Part shown: piece by piece, positions 50,341 through 63,981 of the stretch
Layout: each line of letters begins with the position of its first letter
How positions within the stretch are numbered: position 1 is the first letter of the stretch
From: Acanthacorydalis orientalis
Taxonomy: Eukaryota; Arthropoda; Insecta; Megaloptera; Corydalidae
Assembly: GCA_034766995.1 (NCBI GenBank)
Contig: CM068317.1
Coordinates: 34,494,928-34,558,927 of the forward strand
Direction of reading: 5' to 3'
DNA length: 64,000 bases
Position numbers and translations under genes: made by a program
The notes under the pieces: model-generated
Seen by the model: only the letters and a program-made list of their open reading frames with translations
Database searches by the model: none
Told to the model about the DNA's origin: nothing

Positions 50341-50384
50341 TGTAAATGTATCAGAATACTGGGATATTCGGACACATTTATACA

Positions 50385-50470
50385 CACACAAACACACATC
50401 AAATAAACACATTTAAACATAAATGTGTATATTTACAAACATATATTGCAGTATACATGCACATACACAT

Positions 50471-50504
<34 letters not shown>
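50385..50504. repeat. CA-rich and (TA)n compound microsatellite
   Basis: Tandem acacac runs with interruptions (50388-50484) end in a TA tract (50485-50504). Confidence 0.85.
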
Positions 50505-50505
<1 letters not shown>

Positions 50506-51223
50506 AATTTAATTTTTAAATTGAAAACACTAATATTCTCCTTATGTAAGTTTAATATAAAATCAGTTACAGATAATTTTTATACTCTTAAGATGATTAA
50601 TAAAATTACTGTATAAATCTCAGATGTCACTTTAATACCATCTATTGCTAGTGCAAAATAGATTGAATGTAACTTTAACAGTGAATTTACTTCTTGATTT
50701 ATTGATCACCAGTCTAATGCACACAGTCTTACATATTCCAAGCATCAGATAGACCACAAACCAGAGTTAGTTGTGACTAGTTAACGATAGGAAATAGTCA
50801 ATGCAATTACACAGAATATCTTTCAAGAGGACAATCGAAGAAAATAAGTGACATGAACAGAAATGATTTTCAATAGTGGATTCAACTCTAATAAGTTGAA
50901 GATTTAGTTATAATGATTTTAGTTTGGAATCAATATGTCAATCAAGAAAATAAGTATAATGTTAGATGATAAATTAACATGTATATATGTATTCCAAATG
51001 TTGATAATAAATGTTGAATTTATAATTAATTACAATTTAATATTTCTTCTAATTTAATACTTAATCAAATTAATATTTAATGTAGTTAGTATTTATTTTC
51101 TTGATTTTTATTATTTTCATATTAAAATATTATACACAAAATGTCAATTTTAAACTCGACACTATTTTTTGATAACAATAAATATTTTTTTCAAATATTA
51201 TTTTTAATTCTATAATAATATTA

Positions 51224-51385
51224 GGTTGATAGAAAAATAATTGGCGTTTATAACCTTCAAATTCATATACATTTTTTAATTTAAGTAGTTTTAAGTGGTC
51301 CAGTACAGTTGGATGACTAACACCTAACTTTTGTGCAAGCTCTCGAATTTTTGTGTATGGTTCTGATTTAACTAACGCCTTTAGT
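51224..51385 (-). pseudogene. 3' end of irritans/Hsmar2-like mariner, deleted
   Basis: After TA at 51222-51223, the terminus ggttgatagaaaaataattg is the mariner 3' end in reverse. The minus strand reads ALVKSEPYTKIRELAQKLGV, then SHPTVLDHLK and directly VYEFEGYKRQLFFYQ. The junction from HPTVL.H to YEF matches that in the copy at 30361-30903, so both derive from an element that already carried this internal deletion. The 5' half is lost at about 51385. Confidence 0.85.
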
Positions 51386-51399
51386 ATTTTTTACTTATA

Positions 51400-54200
51400 T
51401 AATAATATAAAAATAAAATGCAGTAAATTTAAAAAGTTTTATTCCCATTAATCTCTTGTTCTAAAAAGTTATTGAGTCTTGAATACTATTAAAAGTAATA
51501 GTCATATATTCGTTTATGTTAGTTCTATTTGTTTAGTACAATAAAATAACTATCAGTGTTAAAGTACTTAGTTTGTATAAAATTTATATTATGGTATAAA
51601 AAGATAATCTCATCTTTTAGATAATTTTTTCCTAAAAAATTATAGGAGTATAGTTTAACAAACACAAGATGTTTTATCAATGATGATCGCGTGCAAAATG
51701 TTTAAAAACGTATATTAAATTAAGTAATAAAAAATAAATATCACAAGATATCAGAAGTACTTTCTATAAGTATAAATTTATTGATTCCGTACATATATTA
51801 AAATATGAATTTATTTTTTGATGTAGAAAGTTTTTAAATATGTTTATTTTCAAATCACTATCAAAACTGTTAAAGTACAATTCTTTCCTGTTATGTGATA
51901 ATTGTTTATTAACTGTATGAAATTCATTATATTAAGATTTTGAATTTATTTTTAATTATATATATATATATATATATATCACATAAACTTGATAAAACAT
52001 ATGATTGAAAGTAATTATTAAAAGATTAAATAGATTTTTTCCTTACAACTGAAAAATTTTATTACCTAATTTTAAAATGAATAATAAGTGAACAACGTAA
52101 GAAGCAGAACAAAATAATCAAATATTTGCTCGTGATTTTACTGATTACAAAGTTAACTAATGTACAAATCTTTATAAAGTAATAATTCAAAGTCATGCGA
52201 AAATCTGATTGCGGTTGACCGTTGTCATTCTGTCATAGATTACAACATAAAATGACAGGTTGAAATCCTTCTGTAAGTCCATAAGAGGACGTTTAAGCCT
52301 TTCTGTAGTGTAATGTTAGTTTATAGCTAAATTTTACATACACTAACACATTAGTTAATATAAATATTTTAATCTAAACTTGTTCTGACAAAAAGTCGTT
52401 TAAGAAAGAATAAATTTAAAATTAAAAACAGTTTTAATTTGAAAATAAGTAACCATACTTTATCTTTTAATTTGATTAAATTAAAATTATACCATTACAA
52501 AAAAGTATAATAAATGTCAGTTCAACAAATATAAAATTCTTAGTATTGTTTTCATTACATAGCAAGGACAAACCGCTTGTCAATATGTTGTGATTTTAAA
52601 ATAATGTATATAACACATTATAATATGTTATAATTTTTTTAAAAAATTAAAAAAATTATCTCTAAGATTTTCTAAGAAATTTTGCAAAAGTCATTAGTAT
52701 ATTTCATTAAAATGTTTTATATTTAAAATCACATTATTTTAAATCTAATATTTTTTTTTTAATACAAATACTCCTAATCAAACAAATTAAAAGGTTTTAA
52801 TATAAGAACTTAATTTATAAAACTCTACCATTTTATTATATAAAACTTATTATAAAACTTTACAATTTAAATACAATAAATGTTCTTAATTAAATAATAC
52901 CTTCTTTAAAAAAGAAAAAAAACAATATATTTAATTATAAACATTTGAATAAAAACAATAACACCTTCCTTGAAACCTAGCCAGACATGTTAAGAAACTT
53001 ATTTTAGAATATAAATTTTTGTAATTTAATTCATATTTCAAAATTGGTCAAAAATGATATTCCATAACGTTCAATTTATGGCCAATATTTTTATTACTTA
53101 CAATTGCTTTGAGAATGAAAAACAAATTAGAATAAATTAGAATAATAAATCAGATAAAAAATATAGATACAAAATATTCAGCTTCTAACTCCTTAATAAC
53201 TTTGATAATTTATTTATTGTTTTTATGTAAGTAATTGAGGATTTGTATCATTAGTTTATTTAATTCGTTCATGTATAATTTAATGTTCTTAGTTGTTTTT
53301 AAAAACACACTACCGCAATTTTGTATTAAATACTTATACCTTAGATCTGATTTAGTAATTAGTTTCAGAACAGTAAAAAGGTAAAGAAAATTTATTTTCT
53401 AGATTTTTGGGAAATAGATTGCATAAACTGTCATTTTCAAGTCAAGGTGGTGAGTTGAGTTTATGATAGTGTTAAACATGTCTTCAGTTTTTATGAGAAT
53501 ATATTTTTAATGTAAATGATTTAATAATTATTTACTTTACTTGCACACGGCATAATTATTTTGTCACTGATTTTTCATCAATAAGATTACGATAATAATC
53601 TAGAATGAATTCTGAAAAAAATGTAATATTCAAGAATTAAACTCCACACAATAAATATAAATATTAAAAAATATATTATATATATTTTGAATTATTTACG
53701 TAATAATTTTACAAAATTTTATTTGTTTTAAAAAGGATTTTGAAGTTTGATAGAAACTTCAAAAAATATTTTTATTTAAAATTCGTTCTACTTACAACAA
53801 TGTCTAGTATTATTGATCTTTGTAAGATTTATTCTTTTGTATTCTGTCTAAATTACTTGATACGAATTGTTCACAAGTCATTTTTCGAACAACGAATGAT
53901 TATTTTTTAGTTGAAAGCAGATGCTTCATAAAATGAAAATGAAGAATATAATTCAAATGGAAATCCTGAAATACAAACTTGTTTTTTCTGTATACGGAAA
54001 CATCTAAAAATAACATACTGACACATTTCATCTATAATAAATCAATATCTATATGAATGTTCTCATTGAAAACCTCGTGAAAGCACTGAAAAAATGCTAT
54101 TCTTCAGCCATAAAAATCGTATGCATTGTTCGTACATACTGAATGATAATAATGTAAACGTGTATATTTCAATTTATTTACAATAACATTTTTGTATTGT
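51400..54200. other. AT-rich non-coding DNA
   Basis: No gene is supported. A TA tract lies at 51957-51979. Confidence 0.55.
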
Positions 54201-54440
54201 GACAAGCGATATAATCGGTTGTCACAATGGCATGGTTCAAGTGACAAGTGGTCTCACTCATTCTATGTATAATGATCGCACGAGTGACCACCACCCTTAC
54301 GCACTGGTCAGTCAAAAGAATTATTATTAAAGGGCTTGAATACTACACGGACGACTAAATAACATTTAGTAATTACTATACATATCCACATGCAAATGAC
54401 GTTTATGTCCGGAAGGGAATTAGTACAGTAGTACATCTGT
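54200..54440. other. GC-raised island, unassigned
   Basis: Includes cacgagtgaccaccaccctt and ggacgactaaataac. No supported frame; candidate conserved non-coding DNA. Confidence 0.25.
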
Positions 54441-54575
54441 TATACTAGTTTCCTTATTAAGTCACCCATTTTACATTCCATAACTTCATTTCAGTTGAAA
54501 ATCAGTATATGCATTTAACATCTATAACTGTGTATATATATATATATATATATACATACATACATACATATATAT

Positions 54576-54615
<40 letters not shown>

Positions 54616-57142
54616 CTTAAAAATATTTAATCATTTATAATAATATTGTTTTCTTCAATATATTTTTTTCAATTCAACTTCTTTCAGATATTTCCATTTA
54701 AATAAGTTTATTATTTATTGATATATATTTTTTCTTCATTTTAAAAGACTATTACATTAATTCATTTTCCTCGATTATATTTATATAAATTGAAATTTCA
54801 TTATTTTTTTTCGAAAACATTAATATCGTTTCGGTTTTATAGATTTATATTACTATCTAAATTAAAAATACAATTCTGTAATGTAAAAAAATAACGAACA
54901 TAAAATTATTTCCGTACAATTTTGTAAATATAACAACGGTTGAATCATTATGGAACTAATTAAGTAAATTTGTTGAAACACATTTAAATGTTTATTAGAT
55001 ATATGAATAATTTTAAAATAATAACGTATTTAACAGGTACCGCTTGAATGAACATAAATGTCACATGCTATTCCCACATGTTACTATTTGATGAAACTGT
55101 ATGACGTTACTAATTTAATTGAGTTTTGATAATATATGAATATGATTATAAAATATTCATTAAGTTACTTGTATAGTCAAATTTATTATGGTATTTCAGT
55201 GCGTTTTTTTTTAATTGAATCAGTTTATATGAATACAAATTAAATAAATAAATATTTATAGATTCCATAGTAGTTGTTTTATTCAAATATTAAATTGTAT
55301 ATGGCATTTAATTCAATTCTCTTCAATTTATTCCTACATTAAAAAATATTTTAAAACATGTAAAACTTTCGAGCAGATTTGATAAAATGGTTATTAAGTA
55401 CTTGTAAAATATGCAAAATGTAATAATATTATTACAAATTAAATAGTGTCTGTTTTGTTAATTTAATTTTAAAATTATTTATATTGCAATATAAATAATA
55501 TTTCAATTGAATAAATAACTTTTTCAATAATCAGGATTAGTTAAACGCATAAAAAGATAAAGTTATTTATTTTCAAAAAATTTAGTCAATATGTAATTAT
55601 GTTAATGTAAAAATTAACTGAAGTTGAATTCATTTACTGTTGACTTGGAAAAATTAATGACATTTGATTAATGTTTCGTTTTTGATCATGTTTATTTTCG
55701 TTTAAAAATGGAAAGTAAATTCTATGGCCAATTCATTTTATAAAAGAATTCGTGAAATGCATGAAAAAATATCAAATCTTTATTATTTCGATATATATAA
55801 GTTGAAAGAATATTTACAATGTTTTTATATATCAGAAGATCATTAGAAGGTGAAGTAAAGTTACATATTTTTATATGTTAAATATTATTTATATCATTTA
55901 AACTTTAAAAAAAATAATTTTCTAATATTAAACAATTTTGTAAACTTTTTTATGACTACAATACAATTTTAATTTAAATTTAAGCTCTCATTTCTTATAA
56001 TTAATAGAAAACAAAGAAAGTTTTATTTCAGAAAATTTCAATTTCTGAGTGGAAAAAAAACAAAAAACCCATAACAATTAAAATTCAATTTAACTCTATT
56101 TGACTAATTGAAAGCTTTTTTCCAATTACAAATTATACATGCATAAAAATAAATTATCAAAAATAGTAGATTGGGGATAGACATAAACAAAGCAATAGAG
56201 AGCTTACAAGTTTGTAATCCATAGAACTTTTAATAAATATATGAAATATTTTTTAATCAGAATTTTTTTGAAAAAATATATTATATATATGAAAGATGTG
56301 TTATCTAAACAATTTTAACTGCTAAATCAACAATGTAAAAAAGTGGTATTATAGAAATTAATGAATTACAAAAATTGAATGTGCTAAGAACTAAAATCAT
56401 ACAGGATTTCAATGCACCATCTTAAATGTATTAATTATAAAATTAGATATTTTTTGAAAATAATGTGTTATAATAAATTCACATTTAGTTATTTTTATAT
56501 AAAAGGACTATATGTAGTGTACTAGATATTTTTTAAAATTTATTTTTGAATAAATAAGTATAATAAAATATTTTTTTTAAGTAAAGAATTAAGTGTTTCC
56601 ATTACAATTTTTTAAATAGATATTTTTAACCCATATTTTATTATATTATTAATCAATGAAACACCTTCACTAATTAAATAAAGAATACTTTAACAATCGA
56701 ATGATATAACTAACATCTCAATTCAAATTATCCCTTCTACCAAAAAGAATCAATTTAAATAACATATACTTTAAAAAATGATTCAAATAACTGAACGAGA
56801 CTCTACTATTAAAGACTGTTTCAAATAAATTGTTACTTCATCTGAAGATAATTTAATATCGTTACAATGGAAGTTAAAGGTAAAACAACCCTTCGTATTT
56901 CGACACATTCATTAATTATAATTAACGATTGTATTCCTTTTTTATGATTGTCTGAAAAGAACACTGTCTGTCATAGAGAATCATTATTTTTCATTAAAAA
57001 AATATAGAAACGCATTTTGTCATAATTAATAATTTCGTTCTCGTTTTTCAATTGCCACAAATGGTTTTCGTTCATTATTTCTTTTGGCAGTCGATTGATT
57101 CGAAATTGAGATATTTATTGGTTTGAAGTGGTTTGAAAGAGT

Positions 57143-57186
<44 letters not shown>

Positions 57187-58640
57187 CACTAACGACTTTA
57201 ATTTGAAAGCAAAGCAATATAACAAAGGAGATCAAAGTGAAGTACTTATAAACTTTTTTTTAAATTACATTTTTCTTAAAAAATCAGCAATTAAAATAAT
57301 GAAACATAAATTTGTTTCAATTTAAAAATTCTTTTTAAAAATCATAAAATATGAATTGCACAGCATAAAATATAAAAATATACGAATTTTTAATTTATAA
57401 GAGATCACTGATTTTAACAATGAGAAACACATAAAAATGTATACTTTTATTTATTTTGTTCTTTTTTAGATGATTTAAAGTTTCAATTTCTGATTTGCAA
57501 TACTCTATATTGTTACATTTTCTAGAACAAGAGATAGTTTCAAATCAATAACAATAGATGAACACAAATCCTTGAAAACCAAAAATTTATGTCCACTTAT
57601 TTGTCTGAAAAGTATTAGTAGTTCTACCTATTAGGTTAAATCTTTAATGAATATTTCAAGCTTTAATACGTGATAACGAATATAAATATAGGAATTATTA
57701 TGTTAGTTTCAAGGATTAAAATATCACCAAATACAACCGAAAGAACATGACTGTGAGGAAATAGAAAACTAAATATATCTAAGGTTAGAAATATAGTACA
57801 GTGTTTTCAAATTCAAGTTAATGTTCAGGTCAAGATGATCAGATGATCGAATGTTGAATAGTATTTCTTAAAATTCTTGATTAGTTGTGTTTTATTGAAT
57901 ACCACTGTTCGGTCTGCTTCTGATTTGAAACTATACTATCATGCCATATTTTTATCCTACTTAAGAACCTGCTCAATCAAATATTTCATTTTATTAGTTT
58001 CTAATTATTTATCTTCAATTTATAAATTTAATTGAAGATTAGAAATTTAATAAAAAAAATATGTCCTGTAATTTAAATCATACAAAAATATTTTTAAACA
58101 CCTTCTTACAATATCTCATCCCTTTTTGTTTCATATAACTCGATATATTAATTAATTAATTTGATAATAATTAATAAAATGTATAATTGGGAGAGAATTT
58201 ACAATAATGAATACATGTACTATCCTATTTTCACGTAGTTTACTTCCACTTTATTTATTTTTGATTATATCAAACTAAAATATTTGAAACACGATCTTAA
58301 TTAACGAACGTTTCCATCATTCTTTTAAAACTAAAAGTTGTTTTAAGAAAAATATTTGCTTATAAAAATAATTTGATATACAAATAAATAAATTTCATTT
58401 ATGTGCATATTTATTAAATAATATTAAACGCTATATTTTGATATATGTATGAAGATTAATTTACTTTAACATCAATTTCAGTGTATATATTTTTCTTGTT
58501 ATGAATATTAAAAAGTCTATAATTCTTTTTCAAAATAATAATATGGTAATTTAATTGTTGTAGTTGTTTATAGACAACATACGTTACTTTCGTTGCCTTA
58601 ACCCTTTAATGCCATTTTATATATAACAAAAATACTGAAC
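54440..58640. other. AT-rich non-coding DNA
   Basis: No gene is supported. It holds an interrupted TA/TACA block at 54531-54613 and (TA)n at 57146-57182. A hammerhead-like word near 57831-57853 is discussed in the findings. Confidence 0.5.
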
Positions 58641-58642
58641 CG

Positions 58643-58645
<3 letters not shown>

Positions 58646-58682
<37 letters not shown>
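58646..58682. repeat. (TA)n microsatellite
   Basis: TA tract immediately upstream of the pogo/Tigger-like element. Confidence 0.9.
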
Positions 58683-58687
<5 letters not shown>

Positions 58688-58954
58688 AATATACAACAAC
58701 ACCCTGAGTTAAGTAACGTCCGACTTACGTAAAATCACAATTACTTAATAAATCTCTAAAATTATATTTTGTTCAATTCACAACTTGTTCAATTGAAACA
58801 AGTAGTTCAACTGATATTTTATGCTTTGAAATTAGTTTTTTTAAGAAATATATGGTTTCTTTAAAAATACAAGCGTTTTTTGTAAATATTTTCTTCCCAG
58901 CAGTGGCTTTTTCATCGACCTGTAACTTCTCAAATTAGTCACAACTAAGCATAC

Positions 58955-59010
58955 AGGTGGCAGCGTAATGGTTAGGACATGTTTTTCAGCCTATGGTTCT
59001 GGTCTTTTTT
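58955..59010 (+). other. tRNA-like (SINE-type) Pol III promoter relic
   Basis: gtggcagcgtaatggttagg (58957-58976) resembles a tRNA D-arm/A-box, ggttctggtct (58995-59005) a degenerate B-box, and a T6 run follows at about 59005-59010. The spacing of 23 nt is short for a tRNA. It may be the head of a tRNA-derived SINE whose body would be the following sequence. Confidence 0.3.
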
Positions 59011-59059
59011 ATGAAATTGAGGAGATAATGGATCGTTTCACAAATAAAAATATTTTAGA

Positions 59060-59255
59060 AATAAAATCTGAATCAGTCAAGTGTCGTCCCTCGCGAGACG
59101 ACCGGGAACTCAGCTGATTCTCCACCAAGTGGTGACTCCCTCGGGGGTTATGGAAAATACTCCACTTCTTAGCGAGTAGTAACCCGTATCACGCAACCAT
59201 CCAGCGAAATGAGTTTCGCGAGCCATGAGCGTTTAGCCTCGGACCCGCGCTACAC
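59060..59255. other. CpG-rich unique segment inside nested transposon
   Basis: High CpG content with a perfect short hairpin gtcgt...acgac around ctcgcgag (59082-59101). No frame or family is recognised. It could be the body of the adjacent tRNA-like element or host DNA caught between insertions. Confidence 0.3.
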
Positions 59256-59261
59256 ACATCG

Positions 59262-59815
59262 ATTGAAATGATTCCTCATATTGAGTGGAATATGCTCTTC
59301 GATGGGTGTTTTAACACGATAATGACCAGAAACACACATCGAGGTTGGTAAAAAGACAATAGGGTTCAAGTTTTTGATTAACCGGCACAATTACCATACT
59401 CGAATCCAATTGAAAATCTCTTTGGGATTCTCAAACGACGAGAAGCGGGCAAACGTTTCGGAAACAAGCGGTAACTGTTTCGAGCATTAAAAAATGAATG
59501 GAAAAAGATACCCGAAACTACCATTTTAAATTTAATTTCATTTGATGTACTGAGGTTATTAAAAATAGGGGCTTTTAAACAATGTACTAGATTTGATGCT
59601 TTAGTTTTGCACACTCTCATATATTACAGTTACTTGTTTTTGTTGCCATTTTCATATTAGTGAATTATTATTATTTTTAAAAATGTATCATTTTGTTTTT
59701 GTTTCATCAATATATAAGTGTGCAATATTAATATCATTGTAAACTAATTGGAATAAAAGATAAATATACTTAAATGTTTAAGTAGAATTTGTTGCTTTTG
59801 TTTTGCACGATACTG
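59262..59815 (+). pseudogene. Tc1-like transposase 3' fragment
   Basis: The plus strand, with frameshifts, reads HIEWNMLFDG, then HDNDQKHTSRLVK at about 59315-59355 (compare QQDN.PKHTS, the second catalytic Asp). After a frame change it reads PYSNPIENLFGILKRREAGK from about 59395, containing the catalytic Glu (NPIENL). It then passes through ALKNEWKKIP into the C-terminal tail. These are DD34E Tc1-family signatures. The 3' terminus, on minus cagtatcgtgcaaaac, ends at 59815 before TA. The N-terminal DNA-binding half and the 5' terminus are missing. The last part is also open on the opposite strand by chance. Confidence 0.88.
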
Positions 59816-59969
59816 TAAATAATATACATACATATAATTATAATAATAATAATAAAGATTGCAGTTTTTTATGAAGTTACACTTAAGTAATTTATAAATT
59901 CGATTTACATAAAATTTAAGTTATGTAAAGATTAACAGAACGCATTATTTTCGTAACTCGGAATGTTAC

Positions 59970-59973
<4 letters not shown>

Positions 59974-60028
<55 letters not shown>

Positions 60029-60029
60029 T
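59974..60029. repeat. (TA)n microsatellite
   Basis: TA tract directly after the right end of the pogo/Tigger-like element. Confidence 0.9.
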
Positions 60030-60199
60030 ATATAAATATAGTTATTTCTTTTTAAATATGTAAATATTTACAAACGTGTGTAGGTTTATAAAAAAATATT
60101 TTATTTGATTGAAAAGTCTCTCTCTAAATATCTAAATATCTAGGGAAAAAGCATGATTGACTTCCACCCACTCACATTATATACGTACATAATAATAGT

Positions 60200-60560
60200 T
60201 TATCGTACAGTATGTGCACCATCATCATTGATTTTCTCATTCAATGAAATCACCACTTATTCTGCATCGTAACACAACGATTGAGAACGGATTTGAAGTG
60301 GACCATTTAACTTCCTGACCTATTGTGCGACCAACGTCTCTGCAGCCTTCACATTCACTTATTTCCATACGAGACTTTATGCGAGCTGTGGGCCCTGTAA
60401 GCTCGCGGCAGGCGGCACTACAATACATTCAGTACTGAGCACGTGTTGCCATAATGACACAATTGCTTCCACGCTTGTTCATTGTCGCGCGATTAATCTT
60501 CCTCTACTAAAATATACTGCATCAGGATGAAAACGTCTCGAAACAATTATGTATTACGAA
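60200..60560. other. GC-raised island, exon or regulatory candidate
   Basis: About 350 bp of raised GC. A minus frame of 63 codons (60237-60428) reads ...TARIKSRMEISECEGCRDVG...VKWSTSNPFSIVVLRCR... with no recognised family. On plus a donor-like ccct|gtaagc lies near 60397. Ambiguous. Confidence 0.3.
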
Positions 60561-60569
60561 TTGTAGTAT

Positions 60570-60968
60570 GTAGTTAGTCGTCTACACGCTACAGCTAATT
60601 CATTTAAATGGTACAATTGTGTTGATAAGAAAACATGCTCTCCAATTAGCGTTACGTTTACAATTATTCCTTATTTCATAAATGTTAAATAAAAATAATA
60701 CTACACGAGATGATTTACCTGAAATATTTCACTTCGATAGTGTTATATTTTTCAACCATTATTTTTTATTTTATCTTTCACTGAATCATAATCGCCCTCT
60801 TTCTTCTTTTTCATTGTTATTTTTAGCAGATTTTACTTATATTGATATTGTTCTTTTGAACGGTTACAGTGTTTATAAATGCTTTCATAAATTTACTTGT
60901 TACAACATTTATATTCATTACTTGATGTTTTTCTTTACTATTTAAAAGTATACATTAACTAATGTAAT

Positions 60969-61003
<35 letters not shown>

Positions 61004-61190
61004 ATGGATATTTCTGTTAGAATATAAAATTTAATAACAAAAAAATACTATAATGGAATATAAAAAAGTTATAAATTCATTAAATCAATATTTTAAAACG
61101 AGTTCAGAATCTACTTCAAAAAAAACTTCTGTGAAAATTTTTTCTTTGTTCGAAATATATTCAACCTGTAATTTGATATAGAATTTTTCA
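60570..61190. other. AT-rich non-coding DNA
   Basis: No gene is supported. A TA tract lies at 60968-60993. Confidence 0.5.
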
Positions 61191-61199
61191 TACAAATTG

Positions 61200-61345
61200 T
61201 TTCAATCCACGCATAAAATTGGCACTCCCGCAGTATGGCGAATGCATTCTGAAAAATGAAATGCAATGTACGCATTCGTGTAACATGAATACAGTTTTAC
61301 AATGTAAAAAGGGGTTGTGTTCTGTAGCGCTTCAGGCACCACATT
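61200..61345. other. Small GC-raised patch
   Basis: Unique sequence (ggcactcccgcagtatggcg) without a supported frame. Confidence 0.2.
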
Positions 61346-61399
61346 TCATATACTAAATATTCAAACCTATCCTTTTAGTATTCATTCATTTACAATACT

Positions 61400-62371
61400 T
61401 ATTACATAGACATCAAAAATGAGGGAACTGTGTATGAATATTTGGGGTTCGTATGTATTTGAAAGTCAACTTTCGTATATAAAATTTCTATAATGGGATA
61501 GAAATAATTTATTCGTTTAAATAATCATTTAATTCCATGTAATTAAAAATGAAAGTGTTACAGTTATTTGATTTATTTAAAACAAAAATGAAATCAAATA
61601 TTAATAATATATTATTTGTATAAAAAAAATTCTTTGATTCACTCCTACTACTGTGATATGTGTCTAGAGTTATGACATTTTTTAAACACGTTCTTATATA
61701 TGCATGTTGACAGGTTGTCAAAACAGTAGATTTGTTTTTACATATGGATGGACATGTTTAGTTCAAGTCTCTTTTTATTATCGTTATTACTATTTAAAAC
61801 ATTTAGTATCAGCAGTATCAAAGTGATACATAATATTAGTAAAATAAATATAATATTGCAGTTAAATTTGTTAAAAAAAATAATGAGAGCCTGAGATTTT
61901 TATCAAAAATAATTTTTTTCCATTCTTGTTATGTATCTAGAAAGTAAATGTTCATAAGTGGATAGGCCTCCAATGTATTTATATTCAAAATTATTTCATA
62001 TGTTCATAATTCATATATCGTTGAAATTATTTCTTGAACTGATTTTTATTTCTGATTTTCACTTAAACTCTAATTAATATCGTCTTATTAGTATTTTTTC
62101 ACATTTATTTTTATCAGATAATTCAACTTGTCCATCATTATATTTAACAATTAGTTACAAACAACAGAACAGACGTTTATTGCAGACATATAATGCAGTT
62201 TAATGCAGATATATAATGAAAGACGTTTTAATCCAACGAATATTTCTAAAATATATATAAAAGAGAAAATTAAAATTAAATATATTTAAATACAAAATTT
62301 AAACATTACTTATTAAATTAATCAATTGAAGTTTTATACACACGCACACTCTCTCTCTCACACACACACAC

Positions 62372-62419
<48 letters not shown>

Positions 62420-63462
62420 CTGAAGTACACCACTAATAAATTTATTTATTTCTAGGTATGTGACGATATTTTTTGTCTACATTGAACATCGAATGTCATC
62501 TGTCTAAGGTATGTAGTATGTTCATGTTTAAATAAGAATGTTGTGATTTCAATGATATTTTTATTTCTAGCATAAAATTAATAGGTGATCTTTAATAAAA
62601 ACATATCCGAAAATATTTATAAATAAAATATATTAGAAAATATGCACTAGCTCAGAAAAAAATTCTTATAAAAGCAATATGTGGCAAATGTTTTCCAAAG
62701 TTTATTTTTTATATATTTACACAAAAGAAGTTACAATTTGTAAACATTTAATTTCAAATTATATATAAGAAAGTAGGGTGGAAAAGGAAAAATAAACGTA
62801 AGAAAGCCTAATGTTTATACACGTAGATTGATATATTTGCATATCAAATATATATATTTAAAATTGAAATATGTAAAATAATTTCATTGACAGTAAGTAT
62901 AGAAAAATTTAATTATTATGCAAGCAATGTACATTCGCCACTGAATCACTCTAAAGAAAAGAATATTCTGTCCACTCGACAAAAAAAAATACACATGCAA
63001 TTTCTCTTCTTATACAATGCATCTTGTCGACATGAGTGATTTATGAATAGAGATAGAATAAAAGCTAGTCACAAGTAGACAAGGGACTGATGATTGCATG
63101 ATAAAGGACTATAAAATTAATTTGCCATTGTAAAAAAATTCTATCTACATCATGCAATGATTAAAAAAGCACATGAATTTGTAAGTGTAATGAAGCTTGA
63201 AGTCGCCCAGGTCTTTGTTTAACCCTCTGTGTGTATGTATATGTAAATGTTTACAAGCTTTGTTTATGAACCGTAATTAATATTAAAACATTATTCATAT
63301 AATTTACAAATCGTCGTGTTTATTATATTATAATGTTTTTAATTTGATCTAATGAAAACATATGTATGGTTGTTATCAGTCATTAAATAATTAGGAAGCG
63401 TACTCATTATTTTAATGTTAAACATTAATTGTTATTCATAACTTTGATGCACTTATTAATAT

Positions 63463-63519
<57 letters not shown>

Positions 63520-63922
63520 CTTATAAATATATCATTTTATATTTAATTTCTGAATTGTCTGTTTTACTTTTTCTAAATAAATTACGTTAAAATTCTCTTA
63601 ATATAAAAAAATAATCTTCTTAAAGCAAAAATAAGACGTAAGCTCCTGTAATAAATAACATAATTGTTAAATATGAAAAAAATAATAATATTATATTAAA
63701 TATTAAAAATATATTATATGTAAATTATTAAATAAAATTTAATTTATAACACCTGTAGTTCAATATGCTATGTTGAAAATTAAAAATTCTAGCAATGTGT
63801 GTATAAATTAAAATTAAATTTTATTTTAATTACACGTAAGGAGTTTTATACTGTCCGAAAATGAAATTGAAATAAAACCTGTTTGTATTCCTGTTTGTAT
63901 TCATTTATTATTAACAGGAATA

Positions 63923-63981
<59 letters not shown>

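Larger units (their letters stand above)
58694..59971. mobile_element. pogo/Tigger-like element with nested insertions
   Basis: TA at 58692-58693 and 59972-59973 flank the termini CAACAACACCCTGAGTTAAG and, on minus, CAGTAACATTCCGAGTTACG. These match at 14 of 20 positions, and all but one mismatch are transitions. Subterminal cgacttacgtaaaatc (left) and the reverse of gatttacataaaatttaagt (right) are the repeated 'acttacgtaaa' words typical of Tigger ends. Between them are a tRNA-like segment, a CpG-rich segment and a Tc1-like fragment, none of which belongs to a pogo element, so they are likely later insertions. No pogo transposase frame remains. Confidence 0.55.

Noticed and set aside
59378..59620. 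Minus-strand ORF of 80 codons
   Set aside because: It is the shadow of the plus-strand Tc1-like coding sequence, which has NPIENL and other signatures.
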